Shown here: one piece after another, positions 10,621 to 19,781 of the stretch
How positions within the stretch are numbered: position 1 is the stretch's first letter
How the letters are laid out: every line of letters starts with the position of its first letter
Assembly (NCBI GenBank): GCA_902612235.1
Contig: CACMCJ010000008.1
Location: 1 to 44,684 of the forward strand
Direction of reading: 5' to 3'
Length of the DNA: 44,684 nucleotides
Origin: an uncultured Pelagibacteraceae bacterium
GTDB lineage: Bacteria > Pseudomonadota > Alphaproteobacteria > Pelagibacterales > Pelagibacteraceae
The notes under the pieces: generated by a model
Database searches by the model: none
What the model was told of the DNA's origin: nothing
What the model saw: only the letters and a program-made list of their open reading frames with translations
Made by a program: the position numbers and the translations under genes

Positions 10621-11102
10621 GAATAAAAATAGGAGACAAACTACCTGACTCGGAGTTATTTTATCTTGACCAAAATAATGATATTAAAAAAATTGATATT
10701 TTAGATCTTTGTAAAGGCAAGACTATTATTTTAGGTATGCCTGGAGCTTTTACAAAAACTTGTTCGGCTCTTCATCTTCCTGGGTATATAAAAAATTACG
10801 ACTTAGCTACTCAAAAAGGAATTACAAAAATTATATGCATCGCTGTGAATGATCCCAATGTTATGAAAGCTTGGGGTGAAAACCAAAATGCTGGCAGTAA
10901 AATTTTTATGGCTGGCGATCCCTTTCTTAAATTTACAAAAGCTATTGGAGCAGAAGTAGATAAATCCGAAAAGGGATTAGGAATTAGATCAAATAGATAC
11001 ACTATGCTTGTGGAGAAAGGCGAAGTTAAAAAAGTAGAGGAAGAAAAAGAAACAGCTATTTGTGAATTAACTTCAGCCGAAAGCTTTTTAAAATCTATTT
11101 AG
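10617..11102 (+). CDS. Peroxiredoxin (Prx5/AhpE-like hybrid-type thiol peroxidase)
   Basis: A 161-aa peroxiredoxin of the PrxV class that reduces H2O2 or alkyl hydroperoxides. The active-site motif PGAFTKTCS has the peroxidatic C49, with downstream CIAVNDPNVMKAW and AGDPFLKFTKAIG typical of the class. C149 near the C-terminus (CELTSAE) could serve as the resolving cysteine, as in atypical 2-Cys PrxV; C32 is another candidate. It is last in the cox-thrC run, next to the main site of oxygen chemistry. Its 3' end overlaps rnhA tail-to-tail by 8 bases. Confidence 0.92.
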   Translation: MRIKIGDKLPDSELFYLDQNNDIKKIDILDLCKGKTIILGMPGAFTKTCSALHLPGYIKNYDLATQKGITKIICIAVNDPNVMKAWGENQNAGSKIFMAGDPFLKFTKAIGAEVDKSEKGLGIRSNRYTMLVEKGEVKKVEEEKETAICELTSAESFLKSI

Positions 11103-11517
11103 TGTTCGAAACTGCTAACTCATCAACAAGATTATTATATTTGTTGCCTGCGTGAGCCTTAACCCATTTCCAAGTAACTTTATGTTTAAGACAAGCATTA
11201 TCCAATTTAATCCAAAGATCTTTATTTTTAACTTGTTTCTTATTTGAATTTTTCCAATTATTAACTTTCCACTTTTTAATCCAATCAGTTATTCCATCTT
11301 TCACATATTTCGAGTCAGTAAAAATTGTAATCTCTGATTTCTTTTTTATTTTTTTTAATGCCATAATTGGAGCCATTAATTCCATCCTATTATTAGTTGT
11401 ATTATTTTCACTTCCAGAAATATTAGATTGATTAGAGTCGTCTAATATGATTGCTGCCCAACCTCCTTTCCCAGGATTGCCAGAGCAAGCGCCATCAGTA
11501 TAAATCTTTAATTTCAT
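11095..11517 (-). CDS. rnhA: Ribonuclease HI
   Basis: A 140-aa RNase HI that cuts RNA in RNA:DNA hybrids. The catalytic acidic set is visible: D8 in IYTDGACSGNPG, E46 in NRMELMA, D68 in IFTDSKYV and D132 near the C-terminus (VDELA), along with the WVKAHAGNKYNN histidine loop. It is the last gene of the ispH-thrB-rnhA string typical of alphaproteobacteria, with one-base TAATG overlap with thrB upstream. Confidence 0.96.
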   Translation of the reverse strand: MKLKIYTDGACSGNPGKGGWAAIILDDSNQSNISGSENNTTNNRMELMAPIMALKKIKKKSEITIFTDSKYVKDGITDWIKKWKVNNWKNSNKKQVKNKDLWIKLDNACLKHKVTWKWVKAHAGNKYNNLVDELAVSNTK

Positions 11518-12485
11518 TAAAAAAAATAATCCTCATGATTTTTTGCATTCTTGTGAAATTCTAATCTTTTTAAATACTCCATTGGATCTTTAATTTTAAC
11601 AATTGCTCCTTCTACCTTATTTAATGCATCGAATACTCGGGTTAACAAAAATCTCAAAGCAGCTCCTTGAGATAATACTTTAATACTATTTAATTCTTCA
11701 TCTGATAATTTCCTTACGGACGTATATCCATCTATAAAATTTTTAGCTTTAGTTACATTGAAGCTTAAATTATTTTTTAATCCATCAAAACATAATGCAT
11801 TAAAGCAAATAGCAATTTCAAATGCAAAAAAATCTTCACATGAAAAATAAAAGTCGATTAGGCCACTAAATTTATCTTGAATAAAAAAAATATTATCTTG
11901 AAATAAATCTGCATGAATTATTCCTCTTGGCAAATTTTTTGGCCATTTCTTTTCAACATCATCAAGATTTTCCTCAATTAATCTTGGAAGATCTTTATGT
12001 ATATTTTCACATTTATCTTTAACTGAATTAAACAACTTTCTCCAGGAATTAACCGAGAGATCATTTTGTCGATTAAGTTTAAGACTCGTTGTGAGCTCAT
12101 GCATTTTAGCTACTTCAGACCCAACTGTTTTACAGTTGGCAGGTGAAAGATTTTGTTTTGCCTTTCCTTCAAGAAACGAGACAATCATTAGTTTTTTTCC
12201 CTCAAAATTTGTAATTGTTTCATTATTTACATTTGAAATGGGATCAGGGCATTTAAAATTAGCCTTATTTAACGACGACATCAAATTTGAAAAAAATGGA
12301 AGATCAGCAGATCTTACTCTTTTTTCGTAAATAGTTAGTATAAATTTTTTTTTATTAATTGATAAAAAATAGTTTGTATTTTCAATACCTTCCTCAATTC
12401 CTTTGAATGAGTCTAGCTTACCTAATTTATAATTAGATAAGATTTTTTCAATTTTATTTTGATTTAACTTTGTATAGACAGCCAT
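11517..12485 (-). CDS. thrB: Homoserine kinase (ThrB type II, APH fold)
   Basis: A 322-aa kinase of the aminoglycoside-phosphotransferase fold, the alphaproteobacterial type of homoserine kinase rather than the GHMP type. It starts AVYTKLNQ, has the P-loop-like GIEEGIENTNYFL, the catalytic loop IHADLFQDNIFF and the metal-binding GLIDFYFSC. It makes O-phosphohomoserine, the substrate of ThrC encoded on the other strand 0.9 kb away. One-base TAATG overlaps on both sides (ispH upstream, rnhA downstream) suggest translational coupling. Confidence 0.94.
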   Translation of the reverse strand: MAVYTKLNQNKIEKILSNYKLGKLDSFKGIEEGIENTNYFLSINKKKFILTIYEKRVRSADLPFFSNLMSSLNKANFKCPDPISNVNNETITNFEGKKLMIVSFLEGKAKQNLSPANCKTVGSEVAKMHELTTSLKLNRQNDLSVNSWRKLFNSVKDKCENIHKDLPRLIEENLDDVEKKWPKNLPRGIIHADLFQDNIFFIQDKFSGLIDFYFSCEDFFAFEIAICFNALCFDGLKNNLSFNVTKAKNFIDGYTSVRKLSDEELNSIKVLSQGAALRFLLTRVFDALNKVEGAIVKIKDPMEYLKRLEFHKNAKNHEDYFF

Positions 12486-13429
12486 TAATTAAGTTCTTTC
12501 GGCAATTTAAAAACAATCTTTTCTTCTGCAACTATCACTTCCTCAATAGAGACCTTCCTATCTTTTTTTATATTAGTCAGCAACGCTTGTACTAATTTTT
12601 CCGGCGCTGAAGCGCCAGAGGAAATTCCAATAGTATTAGAATTCTCTATTTCGTGAAAAGGTATTTCCTTTTCTGAATGCATTAATTGAGAGTTTACACA
12701 TCCAGCTTTTTTTGCGACCTCAACTAGTCTTACCGAATTAGATGAATTTCGACTCCCAACTACAAAAAATAAATCACACTTAGATGCTATTTCTTTCACA
12801 GCTAATTGACGATTAGTTGTAGCGTAACAAATATCTTCCTTGATCGGCCCCTTGATTTTAGGAAATTTGTTTTTAAGAGTATTAATTATTTCTGCTGTAT
12901 CATCTACTGAGAGGGTTGTCTGAGTTATATAAGCCAAAGGTTTTTTAAAATTATTAGCCTGTAGATTTTCAACATCACTTTTAGTTTCTATCAATTTAAT
13001 TGATCCTAACGGTAGTTGACCCATTGTGCCAATAACCTCAGGATGATTTTTGTGCCCAATTAAAAATATATCGTATCCTTTTTTATGTAACTGTTCAGAC
13101 TCTCTATGAACCTTCGAAACCAAAGGGCAAGTTGCATCCACATAAGATAAATTTTTAAACTTTGCTTCGTCAGGAACTGATTTAGGAACTCCATGTGCAG
13201 AAAAAATCACAGGTCTACTATTATCTTTTACTTCAGAAAGTTCGTCTACAAATATTGCCCCTTTTTCTCTTAGTTCATCAACAACTTGTTTATTATGAAC
13301 AATTTCATGTCTCACATATACAGGAGCTCCATATTTATTTATTGCCTTTTCGACAATTTCAATAGCTCTTTTTACACCGGCACAAAATCCTCTGGGGGAA
13401 GCTAAATAAATTTTAAGTTCTTTTTTCAT
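12485..13429 (-). CDS. ispH: 4-hydroxy-3-methylbut-2-enyl diphosphate reductase
   Basis: A 314-aa [4Fe-4S] reductase for the last step of the MEP pathway, making IPP and DMAPP. The three cluster cysteines are in ASPRGFCAGV (C16), VDATCPLVSKVH and EDICYATTNRQ. Catalytic E and H motifs (VRHEIVHN, IFSAHGVP, SSGASAPE) are present and the length is standard. Its start lies inside the end of blh (17-base overlap), so it is the direct downstream neighbour of the retinal-synthesis genes that consume its products. Confidence 0.97.
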   Translation of the reverse strand: MKKELKIYLASPRGFCAGVKRAIEIVEKAINKYGAPVYVRHEIVHNKQVVDELREKGAIFVDELSEVKDNSRPVIFSAHGVPKSVPDEAKFKNLSYVDATCPLVSKVHRESEQLHKKGYDIFLIGHKNHPEVIGTMGQLPLGSIKLIETKSDVENLQANNFKKPLAYITQTTLSVDDTAEIINTLKNKFPKIKGPIKEDICYATTNRQLAVKEIASKCDLFFVVGSRNSSNSVRLVEVAKKAGCVNSQLMHSEKEIPFHEIENSNTIGISSGASAPEKLVQALLTNIKKDRKVSIEEVIVAEEKIVFKLPKELN

Positions 13430-14318
13430 TCTTTTCTAACAAGTATTCGAGCAATATATGCGGAAAAGTAAGAGACGCCAAACCAATAAATATTACCTTA
13501 TAAATAGCCTCGTCGAGCTTATAGGAGCTATTAAGAAAATACACTGCTATTAAAAATATCGCACCAGTTACGAAAGTTAAAGGAATAGCTTTATTAATAA
13601 ATTTCTTTAGTCCTGATTTAAAAGACTTATCTAGTTCGAAAATTAACGTAATTGAATGTCTTATAGAATGAAGAAAGCAAAAATAAATTGTGAAAGCCAA
13701 AACAGGAGTTAAAAAGAGATTTAATATAATTAAGGAAAAAAAATCCATTATCATCAATACTTTCAAGTCAGCCTTTTTTTTATTAGAGATAATGAGAGAT
13801 GATAAAAAGCTTAAACACAAAAAAGTTATTAAGAATTGATTATTAAATAATTGAGACTCAAAAACATTAAAATTTAAAACTTCAAATATTTCGTTAGTTT
13901 TCTCTCTCTGAAATAATAATGGAGTTAAAATTACGGCTGATCCTTTTAAAAAGTACAAAAATTCATCTATTAGAAATTTTTCTTTAAAAGAGAATACCGT
14001 ATCTTCCTTACCAAAGTGATAAGCCGCTACGATAAGAAATAATAATAAAACAGTATTAGGAAATAATATCCACAAAAAAACTATTAAAATAGAGATCAAA
14101 ATGTACACAAAGTAAAAAGAAAAAAGAGATCTATGACCAAATAAATATAAAAGTTTTTTTCCTTTCAAATTATCTAAAGCTCCATGTGAAATTCCTAAAA
14201 TTAATATTAAGATTAAACAAAATATTATCGGTTCATAATTTATTATAAAGTAGCATGGGCTAATCAAAATACAAAAATTAAAAAATATAAGTGAGTGTTT
14301 AAAACTTATCTTTTCCAT
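13413..14318 (-). CDS. blh: Brp/Blh-type beta-carotene 15,15'-dioxygenase
   Basis: A 301-aa polytopic membrane protein with about eight hydrophobic helices. The histidine motifs of the Blh family, which ligate the active-site iron, are present: GISHGALDN in the first third, AAYHFGKED, and FLHSIRHS in the C-terminal third. It cleaves beta-carotene into two retinals, the chromophore of proteorhodopsin. No rhodopsin gene follows; instead ispH does. Its ATG overlaps the crtY stop by one base. The family assignment rests on these motifs and the crt context. Confidence 0.92.
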   Translation of the reverse strand: MEKISFKHSLIFFNFCILISPCYFIINYEPIIFCLILILILGISHGALDNLKGKKLLYLFGHRSLFSFYFVYILISILIVFLWILFPNTVLLLFLIVAAYHFGKEDTVFSFKEKFLIDEFLYFLKGSAVILTPLLFQREKTNEIFEVLNFNVFESQLFNNQFLITFLCLSFLSSLIISNKKKADLKVLMIMDFFSLIILNLFLTPVLAFTIYFCFLHSIRHSITLIFELDKSFKSGLKKFINKAIPLTFVTGAIFLIAVYFLNSSYKLDEAIYKVIFIGLASLTFPHILLEYLLEKNEKRT

Positions 14319-15385
14319 TAGTTAAATAGAGCTCTCATAAAAATTAATTTTGGCATTCTTCTTATAATATTAATATCTTCAAAGATATTACTTTTATTAG
14401 ATAAAAATTTTATTATACAGCCTGATGAAGCTTTAAACATTTCAAAAAATATTTTTGGCATTTTATCTGGGTTATTTTTTAAAACTCTTAAAAATATTTT
14501 ATCCAAAAACTGATATTTCTTTCCTATATTGTACATTTTTATTTTTTCAATTTTATCAATATTTTCGACAATATATTTACTATGCTCTTGGATATTTAAA
14601 AAAGTATACCCTGTACTAAGCCTTGTCATTCCACCAGCAGATCCAATATAAATAGTTTTATTATTATTTTTAATTAATGGGTGGAATAATGGTATAGCAC
14701 CTCTTTCAGTAAAATTTATTTTATAGTTTTTAATACCTAGATTATTTTTGATGTAATTTTCTAATTGAAGATCGTAATCCATTAAGCTTTTATCTTCTAA
14801 ATCTGAAAGCCATGTTGTTTCAATTAAAGCTTTATTTTTACTAAATGGCAATGTGTAAAAAAAGTGAACATCATTTCTCTGATCACAATTAAAATCCATC
14901 AGATTTATTATTTCCTCATCAAAAATATTTTTAGGTGTTTCTATCTCGATACCTTGAAAGTGTTGCCACAATTTAGATTTATCTAATTCTTTTTCATGAA
15001 CACTATTAAAAATTATGGAATTTTCTGAGTTGATTTCACTTAGGTTTTTAAAAAAGCTTATATTGGAATTTGTAGATAGCTTAGAATTTATTTTTTTATA
15101 AAATTTACCACTATCGATACTTTGATAGGGAAATTTTTTATTAGTTAATTCATGTGAACTATCCGGAGAATTTATGGTAAAGTTGTTCCAACTTTTAATT
15201 ACACAATCATCAAAGTTATGATTAAAAACTTTCCAAAAAGACCACGTTTTGTCTCTTTTATATTCCTCACGAGTTTCAATAATTGCTAAAGTTTTTTCTT
15301 TTAATTTATCATTAATTTCAAGCTCATAAGCTAAAGATAAACCTGCACATCCACCACCAATAATTATATAATCAAACTCTTTCAT
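14318..15385 (-). CDS. crtY: Lycopene beta-cyclase
   Basis: A 355-aa flavoprotein cyclising lycopene to beta-carotene. It opens with the dinucleotide-binding motif GGGCAGLSLAYEL (10-22). Family landmarks follow: DKTWSFW, the FYTLPFSKNKALIETTWLS region, GAIPLFHP, and GSAGGMTRLSTGYTFLNIQ. Slightly short against the usual 380-390 aa. It overlaps crtB by 14 bases and blh by one, in the order crtI-crtB-crtY-blh. Confidence 0.93.
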   Translation of the reverse strand: MKEFDYIIIGGGCAGLSLAYELEINDKLKEKTLAIIETREEYKRDKTWSFWKVFNHNFDDCVIKSWNNFTINSPDSSHELTNKKFPYQSIDSGKFYKKINSKLSTNSNISFFKNLSEINSENSIIFNSVHEKELDKSKLWQHFQGIEIETPKNIFDEEIINLMDFNCDQRNDVHFFYTLPFSKNKALIETTWLSDLEDKSLMDYDLQLENYIKNNLGIKNYKINFTERGAIPLFHPLIKNNNKTIYIGSAGGMTRLSTGYTFLNIQEHSKYIVENIDKIEKIKMYNIGKKYQFLDKIFLRVLKNNPDKMPKIFFEMFKASSGCIIKFLSNKSNIFEDINIIRRMPKLIFMRALFN

Positions 15386-16220
15386 TTAGATTAATCTCTT
15401 GTTCTAGAATATTATGATTTTCTTGATTATCGTAATTTAAATTTTTGATGAATAGTAATTTAATAAAGTCAAAAATAGCCAAAAAGGTCTGAATTATCTT
15501 TTCAAACATGGGAACATAAATTTTGCCAGCCTTATTATAATTATCTATATTTTTTTGTTTAAGGATGTAGTCACCTATTTTTCTGTAAACACGTCTTGCA
15601 ACAATTACTGAAAATCTAGATTTTAGTGGTATATCGCTTATAGAATTAAATGATTTTTCATAAAACGCTTGAGAGTCTTCTATTATAGATCGAATTGATG
15701 AAAAATCGTGTTTAACATATTGTCTATTACGCGCTTTATCCTCACAAACATCTCGAGCTATATTTGTAAGTTGCATAGCTATCCCAAGGTCAATTGCACC
15801 TTTTAATGACTCTTTATTTTTAACTTTCAGTATTTTTGACATCATCAATCCAACTGTTCCAGCAACTCTGTAAGAATAAACAAGTAAATCTTTTTTTGAG
15901 TCAATAACTACTTTTTCTTCTAAGTCGGTTTCAACTCCATCAAATAAATCTATTACTATTTTTTTAGAAATACTTTCACTTTCAATAATTGACCACATAT
16001 CTTTTATTACTTGATTGTTAATATTTTTATTCTCAAAATCCTTTTTAAATTTTGAGAAAATTTCTCTTTTTAAACTCAAATTATTATTATCATCAACTAT
16101 ATCGTCTAAGGTTCTACAGAAATTATATAAAGATGAGCATTTGTCTAAAGTATTACTTGGCAGAAAAATACTTGCCCAATAAAAAGATTTTGCATGTTTT
16201 TTTAATAGATTGCTCTTCAT
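15372..16220 (-). CDS. crtB: Phytoene synthase
   Basis: About 282 aa, a trans-isoprenyl diphosphate synthase-type enzyme joining two GGPP into phytoene. The two aspartate-rich motifs are RTLDDIVDD and DVCEDKARNR, with FYWASIFLP near the N-terminus and the QLTNIARDV helix. I start at the ATG 16220-16218, which overlaps the crtI stop in TGATG; an upstream TTG at 16223 is possible but less likely. No crtE is in the window, so GGPP must come from an enzyme encoded elsewhere. Confidence 0.94.
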   Translation of the reverse strand: MKSNLLKKHAKSFYWASIFLPSNTLDKCSSLYNFCRTLDDIVDDNNNLSLKREIFSKFKKDFENKNINNQVIKDMWSIIESESISKKIVIDLFDGVETDLEEKVVIDSKKDLLVYSYRVAGTVGLMMSKILKVKNKESLKGAIDLGIAMQLTNIARDVCEDKARNRQYVKHDFSSIRSIIEDSQAFYEKSFNSISDIPLKSRFSVIVARRVYRKIGDYILKQKNIDNYNKAGKIYVPMFEKIIQTFLAIFDFIKLLFIKNLNYDNQENHNILEQEINLNERV

Positions 16221-17686
16221 CAAAATAATTTTTCTAAAACTTTTGCTGATGAAAGAACTCCGGGCATTCCCGCACCTGGGTGTGTTCCAGCACCAACAAA
16301 GTATAAATTTTTATATATTTCAGATTGATTATGAAATCTAAAATAAGCAGACTGAGAAAACTTTGGTTGAATTGAAAATCCAGATCCATATAGAGTTGCT
16401 AGATCTATTTCGAAGTAATCAGGCGTTAAATAAAAATCACTTACCACATTTTCTTTAATTCCAGGTAAAATAGTCTGATCCATTTTATCTAAAACTAAAT
16501 TTTTAAATTTGTCACCTTCTGTGATCCAATCAACTTTAGATAAATTATTTGGGACCGGAACCAATACATAAAAAGCGTCTTGCCCTTCTGGGGCCATATT
16601 AGGATCTGTTGCAGATGGTCGATGTAAATAATAACTTATATCATCAGATAGTATTTTCTTTTCAAAGATTTTATCAAGATGCTTTTCATAAGCTTCTCCA
16701 AAATAAATTGTATGGTGTGCAACATCGTTATATTTTTTTTTAGATCCAAAATAATAAACAAATAAACCCATTGAATAATCCATTCTTTTCATTTTTTGTT
16801 TAAATAAAAAATTATAATCTTCCTTTGATTTTATTAAGTTGTTGTAAACATTTGGGGGATCGGAGTTACAAATTATATAGTCGCTATTAATTATTTTTGA
16901 GTAATTAATTTTAACCCCTTTAATCTTTTTGTTTTCTGTGAGTATCTCTGTAACTTCAGCATTTTTAATAATTTTGATATTTTCCTCAATCATTAATTTT
17001 TCTAAAGCTTTAACAACACTTCCTGTCCCTCCCATTGAGTAGTGAATACCCCATTTTTTCTCTAAAAATAAAATCAATGCATATATTGAAGTAGTACTAA
17101 AAGGATTCCCACCTACTAAAAGAGGGTGCATACTAAATACTCTTCTTAATTTCTCATTGGATATATAGTTAGAAACTAGACTATAAACAGACTTATAACT
17201 TTTTAATTTTAATAAAGATGGAATTTGTTTCATCATAAAGACCAAATTATTAAAGGGCTTGTCAGATAAATCTGTAAAACCTTTATCAAAAATTTTTTCA
17301 GTAAAATTTACTAAATTTTTATATCCTTCAAAATCAGCAGGGTTAAATTTTTTAACTTGCTGCTCCATAGATTTATCATCACCATTGTAATCGAACTTAT
17401 CGCCATTACTGAATACAAATCTGTACCACAAATCTAAAGGCACTATTTCTACATAATCAGAAATGTTTTTATTAAATAGTGAAAATAATTCTTCAAATAA
17501 GTATGGGGCAGTTATTACTGTTGGGCCACCGTCATAAGTAAACTCACCTCTTTTAAATACTCTTGCTCTTCCTCCTAAGTCAGGATGTTTTTCTACTAAA
17601 GTTACATCAAAACCTTTAGCTTTTAATCTTAATGATGCAGCTAAACCTCCAAAGCCTGAGCCTATAACTATAATTTTTTTTGCCAT
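16220..17686 (-). CDS. crtI: Phytoene desaturase
   Basis: A 488-aa FAD-dependent desaturase converting phytoene to lycopene. N-terminal FAD motif IVIGSGFGGLAA, then LVEKHPDLGGRAR, YDGGPTVIT, and the C-terminal GAGTHPGAGMPGVLSSAK signature. First of four retinal-pathway genes. It starts only 17 bp after the stop of atpF (ATP synthase b subunit) on the same strand, and I see no obvious promoter between them, so it may be read from the F0 transcript or from a promoter inside atpF. Confidence 0.95.
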   Translation of the reverse strand: MAKKIIVIGSGFGGLAASLRLKAKGFDVTLVEKHPDLGGRARVFKRGEFTYDGGPTVITAPYLFEELFSLFNKNISDYVEIVPLDLWYRFVFSNGDKFDYNGDDKSMEQQVKKFNPADFEGYKNLVNFTEKIFDKGFTDLSDKPFNNLVFMMKQIPSLLKLKSYKSVYSLVSNYISNEKLRRVFSMHPLLVGGNPFSTTSIYALILFLEKKWGIHYSMGGTGSVVKALEKLMIEENIKIIKNAEVTEILTENKKIKGVKINYSKIINSDYIICNSDPPNVYNNLIKSKEDYNFLFKQKMKRMDYSMGLFVYYFGSKKKYNDVAHHTIYFGEAYEKHLDKIFEKKILSDDISYYLHRPSATDPNMAPEGQDAFYVLVPVPNNLSKVDWITEGDKFKNLVLDKMDQTILPGIKENVVSDFYLTPDYFEIDLATLYGSGFSIQPKFSQSAYFRFHNQSEIYKNLYFVGAGTHPGAGMPGVLSSAKVLEKLF

Positions 17687-17703
17687 TTTTTATATGGCCT
17701 ATA

Positions 17704-18201
17704 TTAGCTGGATTTTTTCTTAAGTGCTAATTTTGTTTCTTCAATACTAGAAAGGTATATTTTGTCTAACTTGCTTTTATCTATAGAATTTTTAAAGAGT
17801 TTTTCTACTGTCTCAATTGCTATTTTTACAGATGCATTTTTAATATCCTTTAAAGCCTGATTTTTCATTTGTCTGACTCTTTCTTCAGTATTCTTTTTTC
17901 TATTTTCCATCATTTTATGAAATTCTTTATTAGTTTCTAAAATATTTTTTTCTACTTCTTCGTTTGCATTATCAATCATTAATTTAACCTTAGCTTTTGA
18001 ATTACTTATTTTTTTTTCATATTCACTTAGGATATTTTTTGCTTCTTCTCTTAATTTTTCAGCCTCAACAATTTGATTTTTTATATTTAAGATATTTTTA
18101 TTAAGAACATCTTTTATTTTTTGAGGTATTTTAAAATAAACTAAAATTCCAAGAAAAATAAAAAAAGAAACCGCAACCCAAAAAGTAGCATCAATAATCA
18201 T
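17704..18201 (-). CDS. atpF: ATP synthase F0 subunit b
   Basis: A 165-aa peripheral-stalk subunit: N-terminal helix (about 5-23: FWVAVSFFIFLGILVYF) and a long charged amphipathic helix for the rest. Paired with a divergent b' encoded just upstream (4-base overlap), as in other alphaproteobacteria. The last F0 gene; crtI follows after 17 bp. Confidence 0.93.
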   Translation of the reverse strand: MIIDATFWVAVSFFIFLGILVYFKIPQKIKDVLNKNILNIKNQIVEAEKLREEAKNILSEYEKKISNSKAKVKLMIDNANEEVEKNILETNKEFHKMMENRKKNTEERVRQMKNQALKDIKNASVKIAIETVEKLFKNSIDKSKLDKIYLSSIEETKLALKKKSS

Positions 18202-18773
18202 AAGTATTTAACTAAATTTTTTTTAGAAATCTCCTCTGCTGTAGCTTTTATACTGCTTTCATTTAGTTTATCGCCAGTTATTTTTTCGATTATATCAGCG
18301 GCGATTTTTTCAGAAATAGAGTTAATTGAATTAATTGACTCTTTTTTTAAATTAATAATTTCTCTTTGCGCTTTAGAAATTTCACTCTCTATTTCTTTTT
18401 CCATAGCACTTTTTTTAACTTGAATTTCTTTATTAAGGATATTTTTACTTTCTAATAATATTTTTGTAACTTCTCTTGTAGCGTTAGTCATGATATTTTC
18501 ATAATCTTTCAGTTTTTTTTCAGATATATTTTTTAAATTGTTAGCTTCATCTAAATCTTCTTTAATTTTATTTTCTCTGTCTTCAAGATTTTTTTTTATT
18601 TTTGGCAAATAGAATTTTGAAATAGATATGTAGAGTATAGAAAAAACTAAAATAAGCCAAAATGCTTGAGACGCCCAATATTTTGGATCCAGCTGAGGCA
18701 TTCCAGCCTCAGCTGCAAACAAATCGCTCAAATAAAGCATTTGAACTAAGATTAAACTTAAATTTCGCATCAT
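18198..18773 (-). CDS. atpG: ATP synthase F0 subunit b'
   Basis: A 191-aa b-type stalk subunit. It begins with a hydrophobic stretch, has the b' landmark MPQLDPKYWASQAFWLILVF before its membrane helix, and then a coiled coil rich in Lys and Glu. b' is longer at the N-terminus than b, as expected. In the peripheral stalk it pairs with b to hold F1 against rotation. It is located between the c subunit (9 bp) and b (4-base overlap). The symbol atpF' is also used. Confidence 0.9.
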   Translation of the reverse strand: MMRNLSLILVQMLYLSDLFAAEAGMPQLDPKYWASQAFWLILVFSILYISISKFYLPKIKKNLEDRENKIKEDLDEANNLKNISEKKLKDYENIMTNATREVTKILLESKNILNKEIQVKKSAMEKEIESEISKAQREIINLKKESINSINSISEKIAADIIEKITGDKLNESSIKATAEEISKKNLVKYL

Positions 18774-18782
18774 ATTATTTTA

Positions 18783-19010
18783 TTAAAAAGCAAATAAAAT
18801 AATTAATGCCACTACTAGTCCAAACAATCCAGTTGCTTCAGCTAATGCAAATCCTAAAAGTAAATTAGGAAATTGTTTTTGTGCTGCTGATGGATTTCTC
18901 ATAGCTCCTGACAGGTAGTTACCAAAAATTATTCCGATACCTACGCCTGCACCAGCTAGAGCGATTGCAGCAAGTCCTGCTCCAATCATTTTTGCCGCTT
19001 CTAGTTCCAT
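18783..19010 (-). CDS. atpE: ATP synthase F0 subunit c
   Basis: A 75-aa two-helix proteolipid. The first helix has an intact GxGxGxG packing motif at 20-26, the loop has RNP (38-40), and the ion-carrying residue is E58 in FALAEATGLF. The absence of a Na+-type ligand set around this Glu points to proton coupling. It has the strongest ribosome binding site in the window, which suits a subunit needed in about ten or more copies. Confidence 0.97.
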   Translation of the reverse strand: MELEAAKMIGAGLAAIALAGAGVGIGIIFGNYLSGAMRNPSAAQKQFPNLLLGFALAEATGLFGLVVALIILFAF

Positions 19011-19014
19011 TTTT

Positions 19015-19022
19015 CCTCCTTT
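19015..19022 (-). promoter_or_regulatory. Strong Shine-Dalgarno site for atpE
   Basis: On the minus strand AAAGGAGG lies 4 bases before the atpE ATG, an extended match to the anti-Shine-Dalgarno. Most genes here start by overlap or show no clear site, so this stands out and would raise c-subunit synthesis relative to its operon neighbours. Confidence 0.75.
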
Positions 19023-19027
19023 AATTG

Positions 19028-19762
19028 TTAATGGTGTAAATTTAATGCATCATTTAAATATATGCAGGTTAAAATTGCGAAAACATAAGCTTGAAGAAAA
19101 GCTACTAAGATTTCTAAGCCTGTTAACGCTACTGAAAAACTAAGCGGTAACCACCCACCTAATAATCCTAAACTGATAACGAAACCTCCAAAAACTTTTA
19201 ACATTGTATGTCCAGCCATCATATTTGCAAATAATCTTACTGATAAACTAACTGGTCTACTTAAATATGATATTATCTCTATAATAGTAATTAGCGGAAG
19301 TAATACTGCTGGTACACCACTTGGAACAAATATACTTAAGTATTTAAATCCGTGTTTTATAAAACCAATTACAGTTACGGCTATAAAAATAAATATCGCC
19401 ATTATTAGAGTTACTATTATGTGACTTGTAACGGTAAAAGCATAAGGGAGCATTCCAACCATATTGCAAATTAGAACAAATACAAATAAACTAAATATGA
19501 AAGGGAAATAAGGTTTGGCTTTAGACCCTGCAGTGTCGCTTATCATTTTAGCAACAAATGAATAAAGCATTTCAGAAATTAGTTGTAATTTATCAGGAAT
19601 AATTTTTTTTTGTTTAGTGCTTAAAAATAAAAATAAGCAAATTAATGATGCGCTAATGACCATGAATAAACTTGCATTAGTAAACGATAAATCTATCCCT
19701 GCAATTTTGATCTCAGGTCCGATTTTATGGACAGTAAATTGTTGCATTGGATTATTAGCCAT
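19028..19762 (-). CDS. atpB: ATP synthase F0 subunit a
   Basis: A 244-aa membrane subunit forming the proton half-channels. The essential arginine is R176 in PVSLSVRLFANMMAGH, with the helix-5 residues E217 and Q224 in LEILVAFLQAYVF. About five or six membrane helices, standard length. A modest AAGGA sits before the ATG. Lies between atpI and atpE. Confidence 0.97.
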   Translation of the reverse strand: MANNPMQQFTVHKIGPEIKIAGIDLSFTNASLFMVISASLICLFLFLSTKQKKIIPDKLQLISEMLYSFVAKMISDTAGSKAKPYFPFIFSLFVFVLICNMVGMLPYAFTVTSHIIVTLIMAIFIFIAVTVIGFIKHGFKYLSIFVPSGVPAVLLPLITIIEIISYLSRPVSLSVRLFANMMAGHTMLKVFGGFVISLGLLGGWLPLSFSVALTGLEILVAFLQAYVFAILTCIYLNDALNLHH

Positions 19763-19781
19763 ATCGTTTTTCCTTTTTGTT

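Noticed and set aside
13413-17686. The crt-blh block as a recent horizontal insertion with mobile-element borders
   Set aside because: Base composition and overlap style match the neighbours, and I see no repeats, integrase or tRNA at its edges.
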